Positions 16,527 to 25,547 are shown, numbered from the stretch's first letter. The stretch is 64,000 bases of DNA from Rhodopirellula bahusiensis (GCF_002727185.1 NZ_NIZW01000002.1:62001-126000); one strand, 5' to 3'. The notes: generated by a model from the letters alone, not told the origin. Made by a program: numbers and translations.

Positions 16527-17060
16527 TCAGTCGTGGCTTTGAATTTCTTCAATCAGCGACTGACGTTCCCGAATGTAGCGTTTCCGTTCGGCCTTGTACT
16601 TGTCGGCTTTTGAAAACGAGCTGAACAGACCGACGACGGCCACGCCTAAGAAGACCAGGCCGAACAAAGCCATCGGGGCAAACATCACCGCGGCCATTCC
16701 GGTCCATATCAACGCGAAAACGATTACAAATCCGGAAGTGAAAATCATGACCGCCGGATTCGGCGGTTGAGTGATTTGTTTTCCGTGCTTAGTCGTTCCC
16801 AGCAGTTTCAATCGCCGTCGTTCCCAATGTTCGTCCAAGCGATCCAGGGCGGCGTTGTGTTTGATCTGCGCGACGTCTTTGACCAAAGCATCCGTTGTTT
16901 CCTTCAGCTCTTCTACAAGCTCAGTGGAATACGACGAGCCAGTGTGATGAATCGCCAAGCTCGCATGGCAGAAACCACACGTCACAAACTTGGCTTTCGC
17001 CTTCACATCGATCGGCGCACCACAGTGGTCGCACCGAAGAGAGATCAAATGGACGTTCAT
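16527..17060 (-). CDS. Zinc-ribbon membrane protein
   Basis: 177 residues from the ATG at 17060; the ATG at 17108 adds 16 residues and overlaps the upstream gene. The N-terminus has two CxxC pairs (RCDHCGAP and TCGFCHAS) typical of a small zinc ribbon. A charged helical stretch follows (VEELKETTDALVKDVAQIKH). Then come two hydrophobic segments (VMIFTSGFVIVFALIWTGM; FAPMALFGLVFLGVAVVGLF) and a basic tail. The tail end converges on the DHS-like gene 30 bases away. Function unknown. Confidence 0.8.
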   Translation of the reverse strand: MNVHLISLRCDHCGAPIDVKAKAKFVTCGFCHASLAIHHTGSSYSTELVEELKETTDALVKDVAQIKHNAALDRLDEHWERRRLKLLGTTKHGKQITQPPNPAVMIFTSGFVIVFALIWTGMAAVMFAPMALFGLVFLGVAVVGLFSSFSKADKYKAERKRYIRERQSLIEEIQSHD

Positions 17061-17082
17061 GCTGGTCAGAATCCTTTCTGAA

Positions 17083-18135
17083 TCAATGGACCGGGTGAGG
17101 TGGTTCACTGGAAAGCAATTGCAGTGCTTCTAGCGTTCTCGCAATCTGTTCGTCATTGAGCGTGAAGTATTGGTCGCGGCCATCAGCATTCTCTTCGAAA
17201 GTGGTCAGGCCATCATCGGCGACGGTGACCTTGCCGACTGAAGTCAGACCGAAGTAATCGCGAGTCGGACGTACCAATTGCAGCACGCACGTCAGGTCCC
17301 AAGTCGGGCGATCGTGAGGCGGCGGGTTGTATGCGATGTACGCTTCCGCCAAAGGATGATGCTCGACATAGCCGAAGTCTTGCTCGATGCTTTCGTGGGG
17401 GTAACGCAGTGCGATCCCGATTTCGTAGCCGCTCCAAAGAATCGGCGTCGGCCATTGCTCGGCGAGTTTCTGTGCCGCGGGGATGTCTTTGATCACGTTG
17501 TATTCTTTGTGATCGTAAGGTTGGCCCTTGTTATTCATGATCTGAGTGAAAGCACCCGCCATCACGCTGAGTCGTTGAACCTTCTGCTTGACCAGTTCCA
17601 GCCCAGTGAGTGGGCTGATGTCATCGGCGGGTGAGTCCAGGAGGTTGGCCAGGTTGGTGGAGAATCCAACTTGAGCGATCACGACACTGTCGTCGTCAGC
17701 ATCGGCCAGCGTGCGACGCAAAACTTCGACGGCTTCAGGTGCGTCCTTGCCGCTTCGCAAGTCATGCGGGAAACGATCCTTGCCATCGTCTTTGATCGCG
17801 GCCAACCCGTTGAAGCGTCCTTCGCCGTTGGTGACATCGCTGCGGCAAACGCCGATCGGAATCTCACCGCGTCCGTAGAAGGTGTTGATCACGTCGGCGA
17901 ATGGGGCGGCCAGTTCGTGATCCTTTGTGATTGTGACGGCCAACAATTCGCATTCGCCGCGAGATTGCAGCGAGTGGATGACGCCCATGGCCAACGCATC
18001 ATCGACGTCGTTGCCGAGGTCTGTGTCGAAGATCAATTGAACGGGTTCGTCTGCGCGAAGTGACGTGTTGGAACCGGTGAAGCCAAGACTGACTGTGATC
18101 GCGAGCAGCAGCGACCCAAATGTTTTTTGAGGCAT
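17083..18135 (-). CDS. Secreted nucleoside-hydrolase-like protein (IUNH family)
   Basis: 350 residues with an N-terminal signal peptide (GSLLLAITVSLGFTGSNTSLRA). The calcium-binding ribohydrolase motif follows as LIFDTDLGNDVDDALAM; later segments include LSVMAGAF and WSGYEIGIALRYPHES. The family cleaves the N-glycosidic bond of nucleosides, but many planctomycete members are exported and their substrate is unknown. A paralog of nearly equal length is at 32065-33114 and shares NTFYGRGEIPIG, AVEVLRRTL and HDRPTWDLT. Confidence 0.88.
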   Translation of the reverse strand: MPQKTFGSLLLAITVSLGFTGSNTSLRADEPVQLIFDTDLGNDVDDALAMGVIHSLQSRGECELLAVTITKDHELAAPFADVINTFYGRGEIPIGVCRSDVTNGEGRFNGLAAIKDDGKDRFPHDLRSGKDAPEAVEVLRRTLADADDDSVVIAQVGFSTNLANLLDSPADDISPLTGLELVKQKVQRLSVMAGAFTQIMNNKGQPYDHKEYNVIKDIPAAQKLAEQWPTPILWSGYEIGIALRYPHESIEQDFGYVEHHPLAEAYIAYNPPPHDRPTWDLTCVLQLVRPTRDYFGLTSVGKVTVADDGLTTFEENADGRDQYFTLNDEQIARTLEALQLLSSEPPHPVH

Positions 18136-18442
18136 AGGAAACGAGAGGCGGGAATGGGGAGGGATGGGGATTGTTGTGGTGTTTCCTAGAACGAAACACG
18201 AACGCGTATCTTAACCCAATCCAATTGACGCGGCACATCGGACCGTCAAGGTGATCCTCGATGACGCGAAACCCTCGTTTTCCCTGTTGTCGCAAGGCTC
18301 TTAGGAACCGTTCGGAATCAAGTTCGGCTGTAGCGGAGCGGCGCGAGCCGCCCGGTGTGTCACCGGAGGGCTCGCGCCCTTCCGCTGCCTTTTTGAATCC
18401 CGAGGTTGTTTCCGAATGATTCCTTCGTGGCGCCGCGGTGTT
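18136..18442. other. Intergenic region with a REP-like palindrome
   Basis: About 305 bases upstream of the nucleoside-hydrolase gene. Apart from the GC-rich palindrome at 18332-18386 I see only the presumed promoter of that gene. Confidence 0.5.
18332..18386. repeat. REP-like GC-rich palindrome
   Basis: Left arm AGCGGAGCGGCGCGAGCC then GCCCGGTG, 3-base TGT loop, right arm CACCGGAGGGCTCGCGCC then CTTCCGCT. The 26-base arms pair with a few mismatches. No T run follows on either side, so it is better read as a repetitive extragenic palindrome than as a terminator. Similar palindromes are common in Rhodopirellula genomes as far as I recall. Confidence 0.7.
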
Positions 18443-18892
18443 TTACGCTCTGACGGGAAGCAGCGTCCACAACGCCCAGCCCACCATCACGCCGCGAATG
18501 GACCAGGCGACTGTTCGGATCCAATTGGTCGTCACCAAAGTCGAATAGACATCCGGCCGGAAACCAGAAGCAAGCTTGCCGTGCGCGGGAACTTGCAAAG
18601 CAGCGGTGCTGGTCCAAATCACAACCAACAAAATCAATCCCGACACGGCCCAGGCAAACGACAGGTTTCCGGGACGGAGGATCAGCAATCCCGCGGCCGT
18701 TGCGATTTCGATCAGCATCGGAACGGCAACGATTGGCGTGATCAATCGAGCATGGTCGGTCGCGTAGCGGGCGAACACCTCTTCGCCAACTCGGTCAAAC
18801 ATTTTGTAGTGAACGACTTGGACCATCCAAATCAATCCGACCATGTACCAAGTCGACAAAGCGTTCAGCAACAACAGCAAATTCGCGTTCAT
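18443..18892 (-). CDS. Four-helix integral membrane protein of unknown function
   Basis: 149 residues from the ATG at 18892, which overlaps the stop of the preceding gene by 4 bases (ATGA), so translational coupling is likely. Four hydrophobic segments are visible (LLLLLNALSTWYMVGLIWMV; LITPIVAVPMLIEIATAAGL; FAWAVSGLILLVVIWTSTA; AWSIRGVMVGWALWTLL). A conserved-looking HY lies after helix 1. It resembles small DUF1772-like proteins only in layout. Third gene of the sigma-factor operon. Confidence 0.8.
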   Translation of the reverse strand: MNANLLLLLNALSTWYMVGLIWMVQVVHYKMFDRVGEEVFARYATDHARLITPIVAVPMLIEIATAAGLLILRPGNLSFAWAVSGLILLVVIWTSTAALQVPAHGKLASGFRPDVYSTLVTTNWIRTVAWSIRGVMVGWALWTLLPVRA

Positions 18893-20394
18893 TCGGTCGC
18901 CTGAGGCGCTGGTTTGCGTTCTTTTCCCAGAAGCGAACGCAAGCAATCTTTCAAATCGGTGAAGCGAAACTTGTAGCCCGTCTGCTGCAGCTGTTCAGGA
19001 ACCGCCCGCGTGCTCGCCAACAGCAAATCGTCGGCCATTTCACCAAGAGCGAGGCGAAGCGCGAACGCGGGGGCCGGGAACAACGCGGGCCGCTTCAGTA
19101 CGTCGCCGAGCACCTTCGCGAAGTCTTGGTTCTGAATCGGATTGGGCGATACGAAATTGACCGGGCCGGACACCTCTTCGCGGTGGATGCAGTGAATGAT
19201 CGCTCCCAGTACGTCATCGAGAGCGATCCACGACCACCACTGATTTCCACTGCCAAGCCTTCCTCCCATCATTTTGGCGGGCAACAGCATTTGCTGCAGC
19301 GCTCCGCCTTGAGGTGAAAGGACGATCCCAAATCGAGTGTGGACCACTCGGATCCCAGCGTCTCGAGCGGGTTGGCAAGAGTCTTCCCACTCTCCGGCAA
19401 CATCAGCCAGAAAGTCATCACCGTGAGCCGACGTTTCCGTCAGAATCTCATCGCCCCGATCGCCGTAGATTCCAGTCGCCGAAGCGCAGATCAACACTGG
19501 TGGTTTACTCTGCAGTCCCGCCAGACCTTCGCATAGCGAACGAGTCTTTTCCACGCGGCTGTCTCTGATCTGCTGTTTGACTTCGGGTGTCCAGCGTTTT
19601 CCCGCGATGGACTTTCCGGCCAAGTGAACAACCGCGTCGACCGACTCAAACTTCTCCATCTCGGGTGGGCTACCCCAAGCGGCGATTGAATCCTCGTCGC
19701 CGTGTTCGTCACGCGTGATCGTCAGGACTTTGTGACCAAGCAACGTCAGCAGCGTGCAAAGCGAACCACCGACCAAACCGCTCGCACCGGAGACTGCGAT
19801 TGTTTTTGGGCTCATCGGGTAATCGACCAACATTTGCAGATCATCCTTGGTGACTCGGTGGCGATAGGCGAACATCGCTTCGATGGTCCGACGAGCCTTG
19901 CCGCTGCCGAACATTTTGCCGGCCATCCCGGCAGGCAATTTGTACTCGATCGCGTCGGTGAGCTGGGACCGATCGTCGTCGATCGATTCGAATCGATGTT
20001 GATGGGACCAGCGAGCAAATGGTCCGGAGTCCTGCACGTCGGCAAAACCGTGGGGGCGATCGTACCACACGTGCCGAGCCTTCCATCGCACCGGGATTCC
20101 GGCGATCTTGGTTTTCAGGACGACGCGGCTGCCGGGTTGAAGTGATTGATCAGAGTGTTCGAGCTGGACGCTTTCCCAAGGTGGCGTCAATCGATTCAAG
20201 CATCCTGGACGCTCGTGATAGGCGAACGCTTCGTCGATGCTCACGGGCAACTCAACACTTGCGGCGTAGAAGTCGCTTCCCGGTTGAGGTCTGCATTCCT
20301 CGGGGAGCTTTGGATCACTGGTGGGCTTCGATGACGCCAACTTATCATTGGCTATCGTTAATTTGGATTCAGCGGATTTGTCTTGGGATGTCAT
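18889..20394 (-). CDS. SRPBCC domain fused to TIGR01777/SDR39U1 epimerase
   Basis: 501 residues in two parts. Residues about 40-195 form a START/SRPBCC ligand-binding domain (FYAASVELPVSIDEAFAYHE, GPFARWSHQHRF). Residues about 200-495 form an extended SDR of the TIGR01777 family with a Rossmann motif (IAVSGASGLVGGSLCTLL), VVHLAGKSIAGKRWT, CASATGIYGDRG and RFGIVLSPQGGAL. Reaction unknown; the SRPBCC half may bind the hydrophobic substrate. The gene follows the sigma-factor gene by 12 bases and overlaps the membrane-protein gene by 4. Confidence 0.9.
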   Translation of the reverse strand: MTSQDKSAESKLTIANDKLASSKPTSDPKLPEECRPQPGSDFYAASVELPVSIDEAFAYHERPGCLNRLTPPWESVQLEHSDQSLQPGSRVVLKTKIAGIPVRWKARHVWYDRPHGFADVQDSGPFARWSHQHRFESIDDDRSQLTDAIEYKLPAGMAGKMFGSGKARRTIEAMFAYRHRVTKDDLQMLVDYPMSPKTIAVSGASGLVGGSLCTLLTLLGHKVLTITRDEHGDEDSIAAWGSPPEMEKFESVDAVVHLAGKSIAGKRWTPEVKQQIRDSRVEKTRSLCEGLAGLQSKPPVLICASATGIYGDRGDEILTETSAHGDDFLADVAGEWEDSCQPARDAGIRVVHTRFGIVLSPQGGALQQMLLPAKMMGGRLGSGNQWWSWIALDDVLGAIIHCIHREEVSGPVNFVSPNPIQNQDFAKVLGDVLKRPALFPAPAFALRLALGEMADDLLLASTRAVPEQLQQTGYKFRFTDLKDCLRSLLGKERKPAPQATE

Positions 20395-20406
20395 TGGCGA
20401 GAGTTC

Positions 20407-21429
20407 TTATGCTTCCAACTCTGCCAGTTGAACGTCACCAGCCATCGCGCGGAGTTTGTCCATCGCACGTCGCTCCAGTTGCCGCACGCGTTCTTTGGAA
20501 ACGCCCAATCGATCGGCCAGCGACTGCAACGTGTGGACTTTGCGATGCGGACCAAGCGAGAACCTCGCGCGGATGATGAACTTTTCACGGCGATCCAAGT
20601 CACCCAGCATCACGCTGAGTCGACTTCGCAATTCGTGCCAACGCTTTTCGCTGATTGCCGAAGAACGCTCTTCTTCACTGACGTCGATATCCATGTCTTG
20701 CAGTCCCCCTTGGACCTTTTGACGTTCTTGTTGCTTCTCAACGACCGTTCGATATGAATTGCGACGGACAACCTGGGTTGCGTACGTGCTGAATCGGAAC
20801 CCGCGATCGAAGTCGAATTTCTCAACCGCTCGGATCAAGGCCACGATTCCGTCACTGAGCAGGTCGTCGAATGTGTTGTTTGGATTGACGAACTTCTTCA
20901 CGATTGAGAACACCAAACGCAAGTTGGCTTCGACGATGCGGTCGCGGTGCCAATCGGCCAGGGCGACGAACAGTTCAATCAATTCGAGTCGAAGGCGCGA
21001 AGGCCGCTCAGGGTTCAGAACGCTGCGATGAATCGCCGCTTGTTGTAGCAGGTAATTCATTCGCTCGAACAACATCCTTTCTTGTTCGGGCTTGAGCAGC
21101 GGAGCTTCGCACAACCGACCCAGGTGAATCGGAAGGTCAACGCCGCTTCGTCGAATCGTCGCGATCCCAATCGCGGTTTCGCGAGGAGCCAGTCCAAGCG
21201 TTTGAGTGAAGATTCGTTTGCCTTCCCGAACCGAAGTGAACTTCTCGTTCGAGATGAAGTCGATTTCTTGTCGCAACCGGCGTTTGGTCAATCGACGCAG
21301 AGTCGCGTGATCCGCTTCCGAGAAATCGGTGAGAAGCGGCTGGACCTCAGCCATGGCTTGGTCCAATTCTTCGCTGTTGACCCATGCGGGACGTCGGGCG
21401 GGGACCGAGGAAGCGGTGACGACGGACAT
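20407..21429 (-). CDS. RNA polymerase sigma-70 family factor (group 2/3-like)
   Basis: 340 residues. Region 2 is clear: IVEANLRLVFSIVKKFV, DDLLSDGIVALIRAVEKFDF and RGFRFSTYATQVVRRNS. The usual TWWIRQ of housekeeping sigma is replaced by TQVVRRN, suggesting an altered -10 preference. Region 4 ends in a helix-turn-helix (LQSLADRLGVSKERVRQLER). A long N-terminal part (about 150 residues) precedes region 2 but lacks acidic region 1.1. First gene of a three-gene operon, and divergent from a CarH-like regulator across repeat-rich DNA. Confidence 0.93.
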   Translation of the reverse strand: MSVVTASSVPARRPAWVNSEELDQAMAEVQPLLTDFSEADHATLRRLTKRRLRQEIDFISNEKFTSVREGKRIFTQTLGLAPRETAIGIATIRRSGVDLPIHLGRLCEAPLLKPEQERMLFERMNYLLQQAAIHRSVLNPERPSRLRLELIELFVALADWHRDRIVEANLRLVFSIVKKFVNPNNTFDDLLSDGIVALIRAVEKFDFDRGFRFSTYATQVVRRNSYRTVVEKQQERQKVQGGLQDMDIDVSEEERSSAISEKRWHELRSRLSVMLGDLDRREKFIIRARFSLGPHRKVHTLQSLADRLGVSKERVRQLERRAMDKLRAMAGDVQLAELEA

Positions 21430-21893
21430 GATTCGACCTTTTCGAATGGCTGGACTGGGTGGCTGATAGCTAAATCGCAGGGTCAGTCAGCGAGGTGTCG
21501 ACGGTGGAAACTGCCAGCGGCAATTTCGAGTCGATAACCTCTCCCAACCCAATGGACATTGAGCGACGACTTCCGCAATTGATGTGCCGAACGCCGCACG
21601 TGGATGAACGTTTTGGGTTTGCAAAACGTTCACAACGTTCTTTTTTATATCGGGCTGTGAAACGTAACGCAAGCGAAATCCAATTCGAAACAGAAAGAAT
21701 CGCCAGCTCATGCAACCGGCGATGGAGGCAGAATCTGATCGGAAATGGACCATGGACGCTCATTGTGTTGGCCGATCAACGTTCACCGTTGTCAATCAAT
21801 TACACTGGAAGCGTTCACGGCAAGCGTCTAAAACGTTCAGGTCGTTCGTCAAAACGTTCATGCCCTTCCCTTCCTCGAATCCCAGCGTCTCTC
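21430..21893. promoter_or_regulatory. Divergent control region with AAAACGTTCA repeats
   Basis: 464 bases between the sigma gene and the MerR-like gene. A perfect inverted repeat, TGAACGTTTTG at 21605-21615 and CAAAACGTTCA at 21622-21632, is followed by AACGTTC at 21634-21640. Further CGTTCA cores occur at 21781 (with AA before it), 21812, 21834 and 21855, the last three spaced 22 and 21 bases on one face of the helix. This is the arrangement expected of an operator. The plus-strand frame is open throughout but shows no domain, so I treat it as noncoding. Confidence 0.65.
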
Positions 21894-22784
21894 GTGGCAG
21901 CTCGTCAGCCCCAGTTTTCACCGAAAGAAGTCGCAGCCGCGATGGAAGTCAGCGAGTCATCGGTGAAGCGATGGTGTGACAATGGTTCGATCCCGGTCAT
22001 CAAGACTGCGGGGGGCCATCGCCGAATCACGCTGGATGCTTTGCAAGCGTTCGTTCACGCCAACGATCGATGTCTTTTGAGACCCGAGGTGCTGGGGCTT
22101 CCACAGCTTTCGCCTAACCGGACGACTCGGATCGAAGGCGACGAAAATCCGCTGAATCAAAGCTTTCGCGATTCGTTGGCGGAAGGCGACGAACCATCCT
22201 GTCGCGAATTGATGTCCAAGAAAATCGACTTGGGATGCACGCGAAGCGAGGCGGCGGAGTCGTTGATCACCGACGCGATGCACGGGTTCGGTGAAGCGTG
22301 GGACAGCAACGTATTGGACGTCTATCAAGAACGTCGTGGATGCGAGATCGCGATGCGATTGATTTACGAACTGCGATCCGAAATCCCGCCGCCCTCATCG
22401 GACGCACCCATCGCCATCGGTGGTGCACCGGAAGGCGATCCGTATCAGTTACCGACGATGTTGGTCGAACTGGCTCTGCGTGAAGTCGGCTGGAATGCAA
22501 CCAGCTTGGGCAACGATTTGCCGATGGAAAGCTTCGTCCAAGCCGCCCACGATTATGATCCGCACATGGTATGGATGAGCGTTTCATCGGTCAGCGAGCC
22601 TGGTATGTTTGTCGCCGCTCAAAATCAGTTGGCCGAATCGCTCGGAGAAGACGTGCCGTTGCTGATCGGCGGACGAGCGTTGAATGACAAGCTGCGTCCG
22701 CGATTGCGATACACGGCTCATTGCGACTCGATCCGCAATTTGGTCGAGCTGGCCGCGTTGATGCGACTGAACCGCAAGAAGTGA
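21894..22784 (+). CDS. CarH-like MerR regulator with degenerate B12-binding domain
   Basis: 296 residues from a GTG at 21894, chosen because the MerR helix-turn-helix begins right after it (FSPKEVAAAMEVSESSVKRW, then TAGGHRRITLDAL); the frame stays open 133 codons upstream through the repeat region. The C-terminal half aligns with the four-helix bundle and Rossmann-type cobalamin domain of CarH. The W-x9-EH signature appears as Trp136-x9-Glu146-Arg147, and the axial His of the GExH motif is Tyr184 (GAPEGDPYQLP). It may therefore not bind adenosylcobalamin by the known mode. Likely target: the adjacent operator repeats. Confidence 0.85.
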   Translation: MAARQPQFSPKEVAAAMEVSESSVKRWCDNGSIPVIKTAGGHRRITLDALQAFVHANDRCLLRPEVLGLPQLSPNRTTRIEGDENPLNQSFRDSLAEGDEPSCRELMSKKIDLGCTRSEAAESLITDAMHGFGEAWDSNVLDVYQERRGCEIAMRLIYELRSEIPPPSSDAPIAIGGAPEGDPYQLPTMLVELALREVGWNATSLGNDLPMESFVQAAHDYDPHMVWMSVSSVSEPGMFVAAQNQLAESLGEDVPLLIGGRALNDKLRPRLRYTAHCDSIRNLVELAALMRLNRKK

Positions 22785-22841
22785 CTCGCAGCCGATGCCA
22801 GCGTCGCTCACAGATTCATGAGCGACGTGTCAGCGTTCTCG

Positions 22842-24197
22842 TCAGCGAATCGTGACGGAAGATCCTTCGGACAAAATGCCGAACACGTCCCGAGAGTAGT
22901 TGCCCGCCAGGCTGATGCAGCCCTTGTCGGTGGGGGCGTTCGCATCGGGGCTTCCGTGGATGCTCAAACCGGATCCCAAATCGATCCACATCGACCCGTA
23001 GGGGTTGCGTGGGTTGCCGGGCGGAATCGGTGTGCCAGACATGTCGTAGTAAGTCTTCGCGGATTGCTTTTCTTGGATGGTGTACGATCCTGGCTTCGGA
23101 GCCGGGTCGCTTCCGACCGCTATCTTGAATCGACCGGCGTACAGATCGCCCAAGAACAGTGTGAGCTCTTGGTATTTCAAGTCGATGTCACCACGGAACG
23201 GGCCGCGGACGACCTTTAAATCTGTGCCGGGCAGAACAGTCACGGGATCGTCGACACCGTTGATGTTCGCCAGCAATTGCCAAGGCACTTCATACTTTTT
23301 CGCGATGTCCATCAACGTTTCGTTGGGGCCCACGCGATGCGGTTCCGCCAGCAAATGCTCACCCGAGTAGATGACTTCGGCGGCGAGTGGATCAAGACGG
23401 CTGAGCAATTCGTCGCGTTGCTCGCTGGTCAGGTTGGGTGTTTCGTAAAACAGGCTGAGTGTTGCCAACGCCTCTCGTCGACGATCGGAGTGATACTGAC
23501 GATCAGCCGTCGCAATCGCGTTGCTCAGACCAGCGGAGGCGATTGCGTTGGATTCGGTGGCGACAGCGTCGGTGGCCGATTTGGTAGAAGCCTTGACCGA
23601 TGCCACGGCATCATTCGGATCAGGCGACTGATAGGTTGATCCGGTCGATGTGTATTCTTGGTTGGGATCCAACTGGATCGGCGTGCTCGAACCAGGAGTC
23701 ACTTCCGGCAAACGACTGGCTTGCAGATCACCAGCACCGGCTTCCAAATCAGACATTGAGAACGAGCTGGATTCAGTTCCCAAGTTGTCAGTCGCTGAAG
23801 AAGATTGCGAAGGAATATCCGCGAAACTTCGATTGACGGAATCCATCGACATTTGATCGGACGCGGCGCCGATTCCATCGTCGGCGTTGGAATCGTTGAG
23901 TGCCATGTCCAGGTCATTGAAGTCGCCGTTGGCGGCATCGTTGATGACTTGATCAGACTCAGCAAACGAGTTCACATCGCTCACTGTCCCATCGTCGATT
24001 CCGAACTCCGCGAGGGGGTCGAGTGTGCCCAGCGCTTCAGGAATCCCATCGCTGATATCAAACGTATCGGCATCCACGATGAGGTCCCGCGCCACTTCGG
24101 GCGGCAACGCATCGGGAGGCGTCGTCATGGAGATCCACGCCCCGTAAAGGACGGTCGTCATCAGGACGACAACGGCGGCTGTTTTCAAAGTCTGCAC
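22842..24197 (-). CDS. LysM and L,D-transpeptidase (YkuD) domain protein
   Basis: 451 residues with an N-terminal membrane anchor or signal (AAVVVLMTTVLYGAWIS). A long acidic, Ser/Asp-rich low-complexity stretch covers about residues 40-200. A LysM domain follows (HRVGPNETLMDIAKKYEVPW). The YkuD catalytic domain is C-terminal, with His414 in SIHGSPDANAP and Cys427 in KGCISLAG. The family makes 3-3 peptidoglycan cross-links or attaches proteins to peptidoglycan. This supports a peptidoglycan wall in the organism. Confidence 0.92.
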   Translation of the reverse strand: MQTLKTAAVVVLMTTVLYGAWISMTTPPDALPPEVARDLIVDADTFDISDGIPEALGTLDPLAEFGIDDGTVSDVNSFAESDQVINDAANGDFNDLDMALNDSNADDGIGAASDQMSMDSVNRSFADIPSQSSSATDNLGTESSSFSMSDLEAGAGDLQASRLPEVTPGSSTPIQLDPNQEYTSTGSTYQSPDPNDAVASVKASTKSATDAVATESNAIASAGLSNAIATADRQYHSDRRREALATLSLFYETPNLTSEQRDELLSRLDPLAAEVIYSGEHLLAEPHRVGPNETLMDIAKKYEVPWQLLANINGVDDPVTVLPGTDLKVVRGPFRGDIDLKYQELTLFLGDLYAGRFKIAVGSDPAPKPGSYTIQEKQSAKTYYDMSGTPIPPGNPRNPYGSMWIDLGSGLSIHGSPDANAPTDKGCISLAGNYSRDVFGILSEGSSVTIR

Positions 24198-24571
24198 GGC
24201 TTTTTCTCCCCTGCCGGGTACGTGCTCACACGTCGGGTTTTGTAACGATTGCCTCTTCCATAGTGAATGCGAACGCTTCAGGACCAGCCCAATCTTGGAT
24301 TCAGCTGAACATTGAGCAGGTTCTAGCCCGAACTTTGAAAACCGTTTTTCAGCGGTAGTGAACAGGAAATCTTTTGATGTGCCGTCACGGCCAAAATTGC
24401 AGCTTAGGTTTCGATGTCAAAACGAAAAGCGAACACCGGAACGAACACACCCGGCCAACATCTCAAACTTGTTTTGGATGTCGGTGTGTTGAGCAAGGAC
24501 AGCCGGTATCGCAGGTCGCTTGGCACTACATCTTGATTGCCCCCTTTGCCCAAACTTAGATAAGTAGAACG
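24198..24571. other. Divergent intergenic region and 5' leader
   Basis: 374 bases between the transpeptidase and the small exported protein; holds both promoters. No clear repeat or RNA fold was found by eye. Confidence 0.4.
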
Positions 24572-25093
24572 ATGAAAAAATTTGCCCTTACCTTTGCTGC
24601 TTTGTTGTCCGTCGGTTTCGTTTCGAACGCATCGGCTGATCTCACCGACACTCAAAAATTCAGTGCCAACGTTGCGGTCACCATGAGCGTGACTGCACCT
24701 GCCGACGCAGTGTTGACGCACGATGAAACTCACACCAACCAAGCGTTCACCGCACAACCGTGGAACGTGATTGGTAACAGCCAAACGGGAGTCAGCGTCT
24801 CTTTCGCGACTGACGGTCCTTTCGTCAACACCACGGATCCCACTTTCAAACGCGATGCGAAGTTGGGACTGTCAATCAACAGTCAAACCGGTCCGGGGTC
24901 ATTCACGATCTCGCAGGGCACTGCCCAAACGGACTACGCCAATTCAGTCAACATCGCGACTGTTTCCGCTGTCAGCGATGGTGTCTCCAACGCAACCTTG
25001 GATTTGTCCGTTGAGTTCATCACAGGAACCTTCGGCACCTTCGCCGCTGGTACTTACGAGACAGTCGTCACAGGCACAATCACTGCTCTCTAA
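24572..25093 (+). CDS. Small exported beta-sandwich-like protein
   Basis: 173 residues with a textbook signal peptide (MKKFALTFAALLSVGFVSNA, then SAD). The mature part is rich in Thr, Ser, Val and Asn with alternating hydrophobic residues (VAVTMSVTAPADAVLTHDE; VSVSFATDGPF). It ends TYETVVTGTITAL, as in many beta-strand-rich pilin or coat-type subunits. No cysteines in the mature part. A terminator lies 185 bases downstream. I do not recognise a named family; resemblance to spore-coat-U or fimbrial subunits is only in style. Confidence 0.85.
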   Translation: MKKFALTFAALLSVGFVSNASADLTDTQKFSANVAVTMSVTAPADAVLTHDETHTNQAFTAQPWNVIGNSQTGVSVSFATDGPFVNTTDPTFKRDAKLGLSINSQTGPGSFTISQGTAQTDYANSVNIATVSAVSDGVSNATLDLSVEFITGTFGTFAAGTYETVVTGTITAL

Positions 25094-25547
25094 TCCGAAC
25101 CGTGGTGCTTGTTCAGCAAGCATCGCAAGACGCATCCCCACGAGTTGATAGGCTGGTTCGCCCCGACCGCCGCGATCAAAGTTCCTGACCGACGTTGCTT
25201 CCTTCATCATTGCCCCGATGGAAGATGCCCTGAAGAAACGTCGTCTTGGTTCCATCAAGATCACAACTCGATCCGCGACAGCCCGTGAGTGATCACGGGC
25301 TGTTTGCGTTGGTGTCCTCAAGTTTCCCGAATCTGGTTGCATAGTGAACGCTTTGCGGAACCATCATCGATTGGATTCGAATTGAGTACGCAAATAGCGG
25401 ACGTTTTCCAAACCTTTCAGAAATCGGGATTGGCACACCACTGTACAACCGGTAACAGCTTGGATGAGTGAAACATCGCGTTTCGCTTTGCTGCCCACCT
25501 GAGATGCATCGTTGTTGTTTTTGCCCCGTTCCAAGCCGACTCCACGA
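25094..25547. other. Intergenic region with a terminator
   Basis: 454 bases. The first half carries the trailer of the exported-protein gene and the hairpin at 25278. The second half should hold the promoter of the secretin gene. Nothing else was recognised. Confidence 0.45.
25278..25306 (+). terminator. Hairpin terminator after the exported-protein gene
   Basis: Perfect 10-bp stem ACAGCCCGTG (25278-25287) and CACGGGCTGT (25294-25303) with a 6-base loop, followed by a weak TTGCGTT tail. Confidence 0.75.

Noticed and set aside
21495-21893. Upstream 133-codon extension of the CarH-like gene
   Set aside because: Contains the operator-like repeats, has unusual composition and no homology; the GTG at 21894 directly precedes the MerR domain.
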